A DNA stretch of 44,973 nucleotides. It comes from Dyadobacter flavalbus (lineage in GTDB: Bacteria > Bacteroidota > Bacteroidia > Cytophagales > Spirosomataceae). Shown piece by piece: positions 16,835-26,201 of the stretch (positions within the stretch are counted from its first letter, which is position 1; each line of letters opens with the position of its first letter). The notes beneath the pieces are model-generated. The model did not search any database. It was not told where the DNA came from and worked only from the letters and a program-made list of their open reading frames with translations. The position numbers and the translations under genes are program-made. The stretch is taken from positions 1-44,973 of the forward strand of contig NZ_VBSN01000036.1 of assembly GCF_006149045.1 (NCBI RefSeq). The letters are read 5' to 3'.

Positions 16835-19800
16835 TTACTCTACTTTGATTTTCCCGCCGCCGGAGTAACTTCTGTATTCACCTTCATACATTGCATCGGC
16901 AGCAGCCGGTCCAACGGTGAATGTGCCTTTTGAAATAATCCTGGCCTGATAATAAAACGTTTTTGGCTGGCTTTCAGCAGTTGTAAAAAAGTGAATACGA
17001 TCGTCGCGAATGTCATAATATTCCGGCACAGCTGCATTTTTAATCCATGGCATGTCGCGTGGTTCCGTAATGCGGGGATTTTCAATTTCAAAGCCGGCCG
17101 GAAGCAAATCCGTTACAACTACGTTTTCGATCGGCAAACCATGAATGCTTGAAAGGGTTAATTTGACAACGACAAGATCATTTTGCCGGAATGTCTGTGC
17201 CGTACTTCCGTCACGTGTCAGAAATTCCCGACGTATGCTTAAACCCTGATCTTCTTCCAGATAAGAGCCCGTAGCCGACATTCCTTCAGATTGTGAAAAC
17301 CAGTACAGACTGCCATTTCCCTGCGTTGCAACCGCCAGTTTTTTATTGGCAATGCCTTTTGCAAGTTTCAGTTCTTTTCCGCTAAATGTGGATAAGGCTT
17401 TTCCGTTGGCAGAAATGGTTGCTGTTACGGTTGAAGCGGATGTGCTTTTAGCCGTCTTTCCCAATGCCAGCACTGCAAAAGCTGCTTCCTGCGTGTTGAT
17501 ATAAGCTGTTGACTGGATTGCTTTTGAAAGTTGCCTTGCCAGTACCGGAATCTGCGGATTGTCAGGATCGCTTTCCAGCAAAGTATTTAAAACCAGTGAG
17601 ATATTCCTTAAAGGAGAAGAATAGCTGTCATCAGCAAATTGCGAACTGCTTTCCGCCACGTATTTCTTTGGCAGCATGGAAGCAAAACTTCTCGCATCGC
17701 CGGAAAGCTGAAATGCGCCGGCAAGCAAATATTTTGAATCAATTGTAAGCAGCTGAGGATTTTGCTTGTAATAATTCATGGATGCACGATTGGGATGGCC
17801 GGTTAATGCCAGTACATAAAGCGAGTAAATAGCCTCGCGGCGAACAACCGTTTTCCTGATCTGCGAACCCGATGAAGGCTCGCTGCCATAAGCCAGATCG
17901 TTTTTGGTACTGGCAAGCACAATTTCCCTGTTTGCCGTTGTTCCGGTCTGTAAAGTCAGGTAATCCAGTGCGCGGCTCATTGTTTTGGCATTTGTTTCAA
18001 AACCTGCTTTGCGTGCTTCTTCAAGAAAATGGACTGCATACGCCGTTGTCCACCAATCTTCCTGCGTTGCGCCGGGCCACATGCCCATACCGCCGTTGAA
18101 AAGCTGCTGGGATTCTATTTTGCGGATAGCCTGCTGCACATTGGTCATCGGATTAAAATCGCTTTCACCGCTTTTGACCATGTAAACCGGCGCTGCCATA
18201 GCTTTGGCCAGATCAGAAAAGTAAATCTGCGGAAATGCCTTCGAAATCGTTTGTTCCAGACAACCGTACGGATAACCAAGCAAAGTGGCAAGCGCTTTCC
18301 CGCCGCCTTGCACCAAAGGTGAGCGGCTGAACACAACCTGACTCCGGCTTGTTGCCGGAATGAAAGAAGTGGTCAGATCGATCAAACCTTGTTTTCCGCC
18401 GGCAATGGTGCCGGAATTGCTGGTTTTTAAAAGCGGTGATGCCGGCCGTATGGTTAATTGTGTCTGATTTACAAAGGTTTCCCCAAAAGCATTTACCTTG
18501 ATTGTAACATTCCCAATGCCCATTGCGAGCAATGCTTTGACCGAAAATACAGCGCGTGTTTCTTTGCCCGCAGGAATTACAATCTTTTGTGTTGAAGATG
18601 CTTTATCAGAAGTTAACGGCCCGTTTAATTGCAATGTTACGGTTGCCGGAGCCGCTTTCTGCTCCGTATTGCTGATATTGACGGGCAGCGTCAGTTCATC
18701 GCCGGGACTCAGAAAGCGCGGTAACCCGGCACTGATCACAATCGGATCGGCTACTTTCATGTTTTTTGCTGCTGAGCCGAAAGCATTGTTTTTATACGCA
18801 ACAGCCGTTATGCGCAAGTCGCCGCTGAACTGCGGAATATCCACGTCGAAAGTCGCTTCTCCGTTTCCGTTTGCTTTCAGAATGCCGCTCCAGAAAGAAA
18901 CCAGTTCCGTACGTCCGTTGCTTAACGGATTTATTCTCCGTTCCAGGTCATAGCCATCACCGCCAAAGCTGGATGTGCCGGTTATTGTCAGTTCCGGAAA
19001 CAATTGAGCGTATAAATCGTGACTGGTAACTTCCAGCGCCCGCTTGCTGTAAAAATATCCGTGAATGTCTGGTGTTTTTGAGTTTTTGATCTGTAAAATT
19101 CCTTCATCCACAACGGCCAGTGTAACCTGTGCGCCGGGCTGCGTTTTTATCTTGATATGCTGTCTGGTTTTGGATCTTGATTTTTCAATTGAAGTAATAT
19201 CGACAGACAGTTTGCGGTCGGGATCTTCTACAAAAACAGGTGTAAATCCATGCGCTACGGTAAGCGGCAAGTCCGAAGCATCAAACGGGCGGATCAATGT
19301 GGCTGTCACAAACACATTCGGCAAATGCTCTTCTTTAAGACTGATTTTCAGTTCGGCGGCTTTTTTTTCGGTTGTAAGAATATGCTGTTCGAGTACACTG
19401 TTGCGCTCGACCGTAACGAGCAGCCTTCCGTCAAATGGCGTTTTGAACAATATCGTGGCATTTTCTCCGACTTTGTATTTCTCCTTATCGGTTTTCATGA
19501 TCACCCTTCCTTCATTGCTCACCTCAAATGACGAGTACTGCGTATAGCCATAGCCATAAGCATAGAAATTTGCCAAAGTAGAATGTTCCGCGCCGGGACG
19601 TCTTACACGAATTTCATATTCGCCCGAAACCGTCGGAACGTACTGAAAAAGTGTTTTTCCATTCGTCAGATTCAGTGTATTGGAATAAACTGTTTTTTCA
19701 CTCTTTTTGGAAGTATACTGAAGCTGGTCATATTTTTTTTCAACAACGGTCTGATATTCCAGTCGCACGACTTCCACTTTTGCCGAAGCGCCTTTTTGTA

Positions 19801-22294
19801 AAAGCCCTTTGCTGTTTACGCCGATAATCTCAACCGGCACAGGCGCATTGGTGCCTACATACAAATCCGGAAGTTTGATTCCATAAAATACAGGCTGTGT
19901 AAAAACTTCAAAGCGGTGCAAACGATTAACCGGACGGCCGTTTTCATCAAAAACCGTTACATAAATTTTACCTTCAAGCAAGCCTTTGTCTTTCAGCTCG
20001 GGAGAAAGTTCAAATTTTTCAGTGGCTTGTCCCTGTTCATTCGTAACGCCCTGACGCCTTTCCGACATAAGAGAGGTTTCAGCAGGAATGTTAAATGTAT
20101 ATTCAGAAAATTCGGCGGCATCAAAAGTCTTACTTGTCAGCTGTGACTGCATTTCATAAGTCCGGCCGGCTGCAGGCGGGCCAAAAAGGTTTACGGCAGT
20201 TGCTGTCAAGGCAATAGTTGCTCCGGAAGTATATTTCTTTGCAGCGCCGCTCAGGTCTACTTTGATCCGGTCCGGCATAAATTCCTCAACACTGACCGCC
20301 TGTGAAGTCAGCAGAACGTCGTTCGCATTGTAAACTTCGAATACGTAAGTGCCCGTCAGTACCGCAGCGTCCATTTTTACTTCCGTTTCCACTGCACCCT
20401 GCTCATTTGTATTTTTTCGCCAGGTCCGGTATTCACGTCCGTTCGGCGTAAGCATGCGCATTTTCAATGGGATATTTTCTGCATTCTGCCAGCTTTGCGT
20501 TCTCAGCACCGTATTGAAATGCATGGTTTCACCCGGTCTGTAAATATCGCGCTGGCCATAAATGAATGCCTGAAAACCGGAAGCATTATCCCGCCGGCCT
20601 TCTACCTCAAAACGGGATGTTTCAACTTTTGTATCATTCAGGATAAGGTAATTGAAATCTTCCTTGCCTTCGGCAGTAATCATGGCTACTTTAAAACCCG
20701 GCGCTTTTTCGCTCAACTGTTCAACATGCGCAATGCCCTCTCCGTCCGTAGTGACCGTCTGAATATGCTGGTTATTGGAGCTGACGAGCGTAATTTCAAG
20801 ATCGGAAAGCGGTTCATTGGTTTTGATGGAATTGGCAAATATCCATAGTTCGTCTTTTCCCTGCTTGGCAATCAGTCCGATATCCGAAATAGAAACCAGT
20901 TTGGTGGCACCCTGATACCTTTCTTCATTGGAATTAACCGAAACCAGATATATTCCCCGCCGTTGGTTGTCGTCAGGAAGCGCAATGTTCAATGCAGAAA
21001 TTCCTTTGTTTTTCGGCAGGTTCTCCGTTTCAACAACCTTATCCACAAGTACATCGCTGAAATTGCCGTCTGTGTCATCACTGAAATTGAAAGATCCCGT
21101 CGGAAGCCATTCTTCATCCACATAGTCATAATTGTTCCAGCGGTTGTTTCGGATATATGCAAGAATGTTGTTGGCATACAGCTTGGATATACGTACCTGA
21201 ACTTTCGGGATATTTACGATCTGAACACCGACATTTTTCGAGCTTTTCGGCGTCATGTAAAGTGCCTTTTTGTTGACAAATGAAATTCCCGGAGGCATTT
21301 TACCAAAAAATAAATCCCGGGAAGTTTCTTCTTCAAGCGTTTGTCCAAGCATGCCTTTCAAGGATTTATTGACAAGCAGCGCGTACGTATCCGTTTCATT
21401 GAAATCAGCTCTGATGATAAAACCGTTTTCCATTGCTTCCGTTTTGGGTGTAACTGCAGGATTTATACTGAATCCGTTTTCAATACTTTCCCGGTTAAGT
21501 TCCTGCGTTGTCACAATCCTGACAAAAGGCGTATTGTTTTCAAAACCCGTTTCAATATCTGTAATTTCCAGATGCAACGGAGAAGGCAGGCTTGCTGTAT
21601 GCGTCAGGGCTTCCTGCGTTACATAGGTTGTATTTTGCGCTTTCAGCCCTTTATCCAGCGTTAAACTGATCGATGCAGGATTGTTGTCGGCTTTGCCCGT
21701 ATTGGCCAGTGCAAGCATTACAATATGATCATTGACCGAAGGCAGTATTCTGTAATCAACCGCTTTTCCGGCCAGTGAAAGCTTTAACTTTTCGGCTACA
21801 TGCTGCGTATTGACCGGATAATTGAAAATCAGTTTCAGCCTTGCTTCCTGCCTTCCGCTTTCCTGAGAAATGGTCCACCAGCTTTCGGTTTCGCTCAGCC
21901 GGAGATAAGGCGTGTGAAAATCAACAGGTTCCGAAGAAATCCCCAGCTTTTTGTCTTTATCCGTTTTGGAAATCAGAAATTCAGTCAGTTTTGCTTTGTA
22001 AGCAGTAGCAGCACCGAATCCTGTAACCGGAGAAAAGACCAGTTCATTCGGAGCCGTCCATTTGAATTTTCCGCGTACAGCCGGTTCGAACGCGATATAT
22101 TGTGTCGAATCCCAGTTATTCAGCTCGTTCTGAGGTACAAGGTCCTTGTTAAATGTAAAAATCAGGTTCTGCGACTGACTGATTTCATTGGTAAAATTAG
22201 TACCGGAAACCCGCACTTCATTTACGGAAGAACAACTGCCCAGCAGCAATGAAACAAATGCAAGAATGCAAAAGGCAACAGTATGATTTTTCAT
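16835..22294 (-). CDS. Alpha-2-macroglobulin family lipoprotein with thioester
   Basis: This giant exported protein (1819 residues from the ATG at 22294) begins MKNHTVAF...LLLGSC with lipobox cysteine 21, so it is probably membrane anchored in the envelope. The frame continues to a GTG at 22318, but the ATG gives the better signal. The architecture fits bacterial A2M: many MG beta-sandwich domains, a bait-like middle part, then the thioester motif YGCLEQT with Cys1345 and the helical thioester domain (WPGATQEDWWTTAYAVHFLEEA). The C-terminal receptor-like domain ends near 1819. Such proteins trap attacking proteases and shield peptidoglycan. Usually pbpC is adjacent; here the neighbours are ispH and the MIP gene. 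Confidence 0.92.
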   Translation of the reverse strand: MKNHTVAFCILAFVSLLLGSCSSVNEVRVSGTNFTNEISQSQNLIFTFNKDLVPQNELNNWDSTQYIAFEPAVRGKFKWTAPNELVFSPVTGFGAATAYKAKLTEFLISKTDKDKKLGISSEPVDFHTPYLRLSETESWWTISQESGRQEARLKLIFNYPVNTQHVAEKLKLSLAGKAVDYRILPSVNDHIVMLALANTGKADNNPASISLTLDKGLKAQNTTYVTQEALTHTASLPSPLHLEITDIETGFENNTPFVRIVTTQELNRESIENGFSINPAVTPKTEAMENGFIIRADFNETDTYALLVNKSLKGMLGQTLEEETSRDLFFGKMPPGISFVNKKALYMTPKSSKNVGVQIVNIPKVQVRISKLYANNILAYIRNNRWNNYDYVDEEWLPTGSFNFSDDTDGNFSDVLVDKVVETENLPKNKGISALNIALPDDNQRRGIYLVSVNSNEERYQGATKLVSISDIGLIAKQGKDELWIFANSIKTNEPLSDLEITLVSSNNQHIQTVTTDGEGIAHVEQLSEKAPGFKVAMITAEGKEDFNYLILNDTKVETSRFEVEGRRDNASGFQAFIYGQRDIYRPGETMHFNTVLRTQSWQNAENIPLKMRMLTPNGREYRTWRKNTNEQGAVETEVKMDAAVLTGTYVFEVYNANDVLLTSQAVSVEEFMPDRIKVDLSGAAKKYTSGATIALTATAVNLFGPPAAGRTYEMQSQLTSKTFDAAEFSEYTFNIPAETSLMSERRQGVTNEQGQATEKFELSPELKDKGLLEGKIYVTVFDENGRPVNRLHRFEVFTQPVFYGIKLPDLYVGTNAPVPVEIIGVNSKGLLQKGASAKVEVVRLEYQTVVEKKYDQLQYTSKKSEKTVYSNTLNLTNGKTLFQYVPTVSGEYEIRVRRPGAEHSTLANFYAYGYGYTQYSSFEVSNEGRVIMKTDKEKYKVGENATILFKTPFDGRLLVTVERNSVLEQHILTTEKKAAELKISLKEEHLPNVFVTATLIRPFDASDLPLTVAHGFTPVFVEDPDRKLSVDITSIEKSRSKTRQHIKIKTQPGAQVTLAVVDEGILQIKNSKTPDIHGYFYSKRALEVTSHDLYAQLFPELTITGTSSFGGDGYDLERRINPLSNGRTELVSFWSGILKANGNGEATFDVDIPQFSGDLRITAVAYKNNAFGSAAKNMKVADPIVISAGLPRFLSPGDELTLPVNISNTEQKAAPATVTLQLNGPLTSDKASSTQKIVIPAGKETRAVFSVKALLAMGIGNVTIKVNAFGETFVNQTQLTIRPASPLLKTSNSGTIAGGKQGLIDLTTSFIPATSRSQVVFSRSPLVQGGGKALATLLGYPYGCLEQTISKAFPQIYFSDLAKAMAAPVYMVKSGESDFNPMTNVQQAIRKIESQQLFNGGMGMWPGATQEDWWTTAYAVHFLEEARKAGFETNAKTMSRALDYLTLQTGTTANREIVLASTKNDLAYGSEPSSGSQIRKTVVRREAIYSLYVLALTGHPNRASMNYYKQNPQLLTIDSKYLLAGAFQLSGDARSFASMLPKKYVAESSSQFADDSYSSPLRNISLVLNTLLESDPDNPQIPVLARQLSKAIQSTAYINTQEAAFAVLALGKTAKSTSASTVTATISANGKALSTFSGKELKLAKGIANKKLAVATQGNGSLYWFSQSEGMSATGSYLEEDQGLSIRREFLTRDGSTAQTFRQNDLVVVKLTLSSIHGLPIENVVVTDLLPAGFEIENPRITEPRDMPWIKNAAVPEYYDIRDDRIHFFTTAESQPKTFYYQARIISKGTFTVGPAAADAMYEGEYRSYSGGGKIKVE

Positions 22295-22362
22295 AAAGAG
22301 GAGAAAGCGTAACGGCACGAAGAATTCATTTGTTTATAACCCGCGCAAAAAACCAATGCAAC

Positions 22363-22392
22363 AAAAAAGGATGAATTTTGAAAAATCCATCC
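22363..22392 (-). terminator. Terminator after ispH
   Basis: On the minus strand GGATGGATTTTT pairs with the AAAATTCATCC arm (core GGATG at 22392-22388 with CATCC at 22373-22369), followed by six T residues. Confidence 0.8.
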
Positions 22393-22478
22393 TCCGAAAT
22401 TAATCTTTATAAATCAAACCGGTCAAATTGTATACGTAAAATGAGCAATCGGCATTTGTGACCATTTTTACGGTCAGA

Positions 22479-23702
22479 TTAAAATGCCTGCATTACTTCT
22501 TCAACGGGTTTGGTACCTTCAAAGAAAGAAAGCAGTCGCATCAAAATCGCTTCCACAACCGCGTCCGGACAAGAAGCGCCGCAAGTAAGCATGATGCGGG
22601 CCGGAGCAGTTTGCGGAAGATAATTTTCCGTTACAATTTCTTCTTTTTTGGCAAGGTCAAAATGTCTTATTAATTGGTTATCAAGAATTTTATTAACTGA
22701 TTCAATGAAGTAAGTCGGAAATTTCTGCTCGCAAAGCTCCACAAGATGCGATGTGTTGGAGCTGTTGTATCCGCCGGCTACAATCACAAGGTCCGCCTGA
22801 TGGGTCAGCAGGGCATAAGTAGCGTCCTGATTATCGTTGGTTGCATAGCAAAGCGTGTCGCGGGTATTTGCAAAGCGTTCTTCCACCTGTTCCGGTTTCA
22901 GTGCATAATGTCTGATCATCACATTTTTGAGATAATCCGCAATGCCTTGTGTGTCGGAAGCAAGCATAGTCGTTTGATTGACAACGCCAATGCGTTGCAA
23001 ATCTTTTTGAGGATCAAAACCTTCCGAAAACTGGCCTTTGAAATCAATGGCAAAGCCGGAAAGTGGAACTTCGCCTGTAATGTATTTTGCAAGCTGTATG
23101 GCCTGTTTCAGATCTTTAATCACAATTGTCGGGGCATTTTCCTTGCTGTGCGAGAAAGTAGCCCTTGTTTCTTCATGATTGGGCTTGCCGTGAACAATAA
23201 TCGTATAATCCTTTTCCCCGATCTGCGCAGCGCGGTTCCATACTTTTTCTACAAAAGGACAGGTTGTATCGTAAACATAGGAATTGATCCCGAGCTCGGC
23301 GAGCTTGTGCTGGTTTTCTACGGTTGTACCAAATGCAGGCACGATCACGATATCTTCAGGCGTAAGTTCTTCCCAAGGTATAAGCTGGTTTCCTTTGGTA
23401 TCCATCATAAAACGCACGCCGCGGTCGGTAAGATCACGGTTTACATCCGGGTTATGGATCATTTCACTCAGCAGAAAAATACGTCTGTCCGGATTTTCAT
23501 GAATGGCCTTGTAGGCGATATCAATGGCGTTTTCAACGCCGTAACAAAATCCGAAATGACGTGCAATCAGGAATTGAACCGGGCCGAAATCCAGCAATGT
23601 AGGAGCATAATCACGTTTTAGCTTATCGTTTTTACGACGGAACTCCTTTATCGGCGTGATGATCCGGCTCCGGTAAAAATCAGGAATATTAAACGTTTTC
23701 AT
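22479..23702 (-). CDS. ispH: 4-hydroxy-3-methylbut-2-enyl diphosphate reductase
   Basis: This is the last step of the MEP isoprenoid pathway: it reduces HMBPP to IPP and DMAPP with a [4Fe-4S] cluster. The three cluster cysteines are visible in FGFCYGVENAI, DTTCPFVEKVW and TCGASCPDAVVE. At 407 residues it is longer than the E. coli enzyme (about 316), with an extra N-terminal segment and an insertion; long forms are known in cyanobacteria and Bacteroidota. The ATG at 23702 fits. Its products could feed the polyprenyl synthase encoded at 41815-42789. Confidence 0.95.
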   Translation of the reverse strand: MKTFNIPDFYRSRIITPIKEFRRKNDKLKRDYAPTLLDFGPVQFLIARHFGFCYGVENAIDIAYKAIHENPDRRIFLLSEMIHNPDVNRDLTDRGVRFMMDTKGNQLIPWEELTPEDIVIVPAFGTTVENQHKLAELGINSYVYDTTCPFVEKVWNRAAQIGEKDYTIIVHGKPNHEETRATFSHSKENAPTIVIKDLKQAIQLAKYITGEVPLSGFAIDFKGQFSEGFDPQKDLQRIGVVNQTTMLASDTQGIADYLKNVMIRHYALKPEQVEERFANTRDTLCYATNDNQDATYALLTHQADLVIVAGGYNSSNTSHLVELCEQKFPTYFIESVNKILDNQLIRHFDLAKKEEIVTENYLPQTAPARIMLTCGASCPDAVVEAILMRLLSFFEGTKPVEEVMQAF

Positions 23703-23821
23703 TTACTAAATCGATAGATTGCAGATAACAGATCAGGATATTTCATTGTCAATATTCAAAAATTACATTCACCTTTTCAAGAACAACAGCTTATTAAACT
23801 TTGTTCAGCCGCAACATATTG

Positions 23822-23829
23822 CAAAAATA
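23822..23829 (-). promoter_or_regulatory. Possible ispH promoter -7 element
   Basis: The minus strand reads TATTTTTG, an exact TAnnTTTG match, which would give a leader of about 110 bases. No -33 at standard spacing was found. Confidence 0.35.
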
Positions 23830-23900
23830 TCTTTTCAGTTCGTGCAACATGTAAATAAAAAGATTGTCTTTATCCGGAACGTTCAAATTAAACCTTCTGC

Positions 23901-24464
23901 TTGAAAACACAATTGTACCCCGACCGGCATGTCGAACTGGTAGAGCGTTGTAAACTCGGCGAGCGTAAGGCTCAGTACGAACTTTACAAATGTTACTCGA
24001 AAGCCATGTTCAACATTTGCATGCGGATCTTGAACCATATGGGTGAAGCAGAAGACGCTTTGCAGGAGGCGTTTGTGGATGCATTCACAAACCTTCATCA
24101 GTTCAGGCACCAGTCCACAATCGGTGCATGGCTGAAGCAGATCGTTGTGAACAAGGCGATTAACCATATGAGAAGCAGAAAAGTAAAATGGGTGGAAATT
24201 GAGGAGCATCAGGAGGCCATTGAAGCATACAGCAGTTTGGAAGAAAGTACCGGGCTTTCCGAAAACGAACTGACGCTGGAAGTGGAACGGGTCCGCAACA
24301 TGATGCAGAAACTTCCCGACGGTTACAGAGTGGTGCTGAGCCTTTACTTGTTCGAAGGTTATGACCATGAAGAAATCGGGGAAGTGCTCGGGATCAGTGA
24401 AACAACGTCGCGAACGCAGTACATGCGGGCTAAAAGAAAATTGACCGAAATGCTGGTCCGGTAA
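23901..24464 (+). CDS. ECF-type RNA polymerase sigma factor
   Basis: The 187-residue protein has sigma-70 region 2 (about 22-92: NHMGEAEDALQEAFVDAFTNLHQFR) and region 4 (about 130-185: LPDGYRVVLSLYLFEGYDHEEIGEVLGISETTSRTQYMRAKRKL). It lacks regions 1 and 3, as in extracytoplasmic-function factors. The start is TTG at 23901: an in-frame TAA at 23889-23891 leaves only three other codons, and the next ATG would cut away part of region 2. The two following genes in the same direction encode a bitopic membrane protein and an exported protein, suggesting a signal-responsive cassette. Confidence 0.9.
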   Translation: MKTQLYPDRHVELVERCKLGERKAQYELYKCYSKAMFNICMRILNHMGEAEDALQEAFVDAFTNLHQFRHQSTIGAWLKQIVVNKAINHMRSRKVKWVEIEEHQEAIEAYSSLEESTGLSENELTLEVERVRNMMQKLPDGYRVVLSLYLFEGYDHEEIGEVLGISETTSRTQYMRAKRKLTEMLVR

Positions 24465-24558
24465 TTATTGCAGTTTCAAAGTAATGCCGGGCCTGAGTTT
24501 TTACTTAAAAAATGAATGATTTGAAACAATTATTTACACTTGACAAGTTAATGAATCT

Positions 24559-25167
24559 ATGAAAAGTTCTTCTGATAAAAAGGATCGATTGGAGCGGTTT
24601 GTGCGAGATAACAGGGATGGATTTGATACTTTCTTACCGCAGGATTCTTTATGGAGCCAGATTGAGAGTAAACTTCACAATGAAATTCCGGTTGTATCCG
24701 AGAAATCAAGAAAAAAGATCCGACGACTGAATAATCCTTATTTTGACTGGCGCATTGCAGCCGGCGTGTTCCTTGCGCTCGGAGTCGGGTTTCTGGTATA
24801 TCTGAATAATGAATACGGCATCACGCGCGACCCGCGTGTAGCACTGAAAGTTCCTACTTATGCACGCGAATTCAATCAGTACAACAATGCAATAGAGCAG
24901 AAAAGGGAGGAGATTATCAAGCTGGCGCGTAACAATCCCGAGATTTACAAGGATTTCTCTACGGATCTGGAAAGTCTGGAAGTGAGTTACCGGAACCTGC
25001 GTTCCAGCTTGTCCAATGCACCGAACCAGGAAGCATTGCTGGAAGCCATGGTCCGGAACTTACAATTACAGGTTGATTTGCTCAACCAACAACTTCATAT
25101 TCTGCAACGCATTAACAAAGTAAAAGATGATAACGATAAAGAAAATAAAAATACACCTGTTATTTAA
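24559..25167 (+). CDS. Bitopic membrane protein, candidate anti-sigma factor
   Basis: The 202-residue protein has a charged N-terminal part (1-63), one membrane helix at about 65-82 (RIAAGVFLALGVGFLVYL), and a periplasmic part of about 115 residues rich in Leu/Asn/Gln with coiled-coil character. The topology is that of anti-sigma factors, and the position just after the ECF sigma gene supports that. I do not see the zinc HxxxCxxC motif of ZAS-type anti-sigmas, nor a FecR domain. The N-terminal segment FLPQDSLWSQIESKL may be an interaction helix. The 3' end overlaps the next gene by 41 bases in another frame, so the two are probably coupled. Confidence 0.7.
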   Translation: MKSSSDKKDRLERFVRDNRDGFDTFLPQDSLWSQIESKLHNEIPVVSEKSRKKIRRLNNPYFDWRIAAGVFLALGVGFLVYLNNEYGITRDPRVALKVPTYAREFNQYNNAIEQKREEIIKLARNNPEIYKDFSTDLESLEVSYRNLRSSLSNAPNQEALLEAMVRNLQLQVDLLNQQLHILQRINKVKDDNDKENKNTPVI

Positions 25168-26188
25168 CCTGATTGCCTTGCTGCCCACGCTGGCATTCGC
25201 AATGCATACCGATCCGGAACAGAATGCGCTGATTGAAAAAAGAAGGAATGTCGTAAAGGTTTTTGATGTAAAGAAAGACGATATGCTGGTTGTCGATAAT
25301 CAGTTCGGGCAGGTCAAGATCAATTTGTGGAGCAAGGAAGAAATCAAGGTTGAAATCGTCATTACCGCCAACGCAGCTACCGACGGAAGGGCTTCGGAAT
25401 ACCTCAGTGCGGTGAATATTGATGAAAAAAGAGCAAGAGGACAGATTACGCTTACAACGGACATCGACAGAAGGCAGTTTGGCAACAATGGCTGGAACAA
25501 TAAAAAAGGCGAGAAGAACTTTATAAAAATCGATTATACCGTTTACATGCCCAAGGAAAATGCCTTGGTCGTCCGCAACAAATTCGGAGATACGGACATT
25601 CCGTCTTTTCATGCGCCGCTGACAATCGATTCCAAATATGGCAATTTTGTTGCCAACCTTCTTGAAAATACAGACAATACAATTGATGTGCGTTACGGAA
25701 GTGCAAAAATCGGGAAAATGGATGGCGGGAAGCTTGAATTCCAATACTCAGACCTGAAACTGGATCATGCAAAAAAGTTGTTTCTCAGCAACAAATTCGG
25801 AGAACTGAACATTGGCGACGTTATTAATCTGGATGCGGATATTGACTATTCCGGTGCGAAAATCGGTTCCATTCGCGGATCAGGAAAAATCAAGCTGAAT
25901 TATTCGGGAAATTTCAGGATTGACGAACTGACCAATTCTGCGGAAAACGTCGATATTCAGGCTTCTTATTCTTCCGTAGTTCTTCCGGCGGAAGCCAACC
26001 AGTTCAATGTAACGGTTACTTACGGGAAGTTCAGTTATCCTTCCAGTAACGTCAACTTTTCGGTGCAGCCGGCAAAAGGTGAAACAGCTTCGTATAAAGT
26101 AAGGCAGTACCAGGGAAAAGTAGGAGCGGGCTCCGGTACAAAAATCACTGTAAATTCCCGTTTCGGCGATGTAAAGCTGAAAGATTAA
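25127..26188 (+). CDS. Exported DUF4097-like beta-repeat protein
   Basis: The 353-residue protein has a signal peptide (IKIHLLFNLIALLPTLAFA, cleavage near residue 25). The mature part repeats short strands with an aromatic-glycine turn: NQFGQVKI, NKFGDTDI, SKYGNFVA, VRYGSAKIG, NKFGELNIG and SRFGDVKL, suggesting a right-handed beta-solenoid like DUF4097/adhesin-head proteins. Its start lies within the end of the preceding gene. By genomic context it would act in the periplasm or outer envelope under control of the sigma factor; the molecular role is unknown. Only 13 bases separate its stop from that of the convergent bshC gene, with no terminator visible. Confidence 0.75.
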   Translation: MITIKKIKIHLLFNLIALLPTLAFAMHTDPEQNALIEKRRNVVKVFDVKKDDMLVVDNQFGQVKINLWSKEEIKVEIVITANAATDGRASEYLSAVNIDEKRARGQITLTTDIDRRQFGNNGWNNKKGEKNFIKIDYTVYMPKENALVVRNKFGDTDIPSFHAPLTIDSKYGNFVANLLENTDNTIDVRYGSAKIGKMDGGKLEFQYSDLKLDHAKKLFLSNKFGELNIGDVINLDADIDYSGAKIGSIRGSGKIKLNYSGNFRIDELTNSAENVDIQASYSSVVLPAEANQFNVTVTYGKFSYPSSNVNFSVQPAKGETASYKVRQYQGKVGAGSGTKITVNSRFGDVKLKD

Positions 26189-26201
26189 TGAAATTCGAGG
26201 C

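Noticed and set aside
22746..23621. 291-codon open frame on the plus strand opposite ispH
   Set aside because: Entirely inside ispH, with no domain and shadow-like composition.
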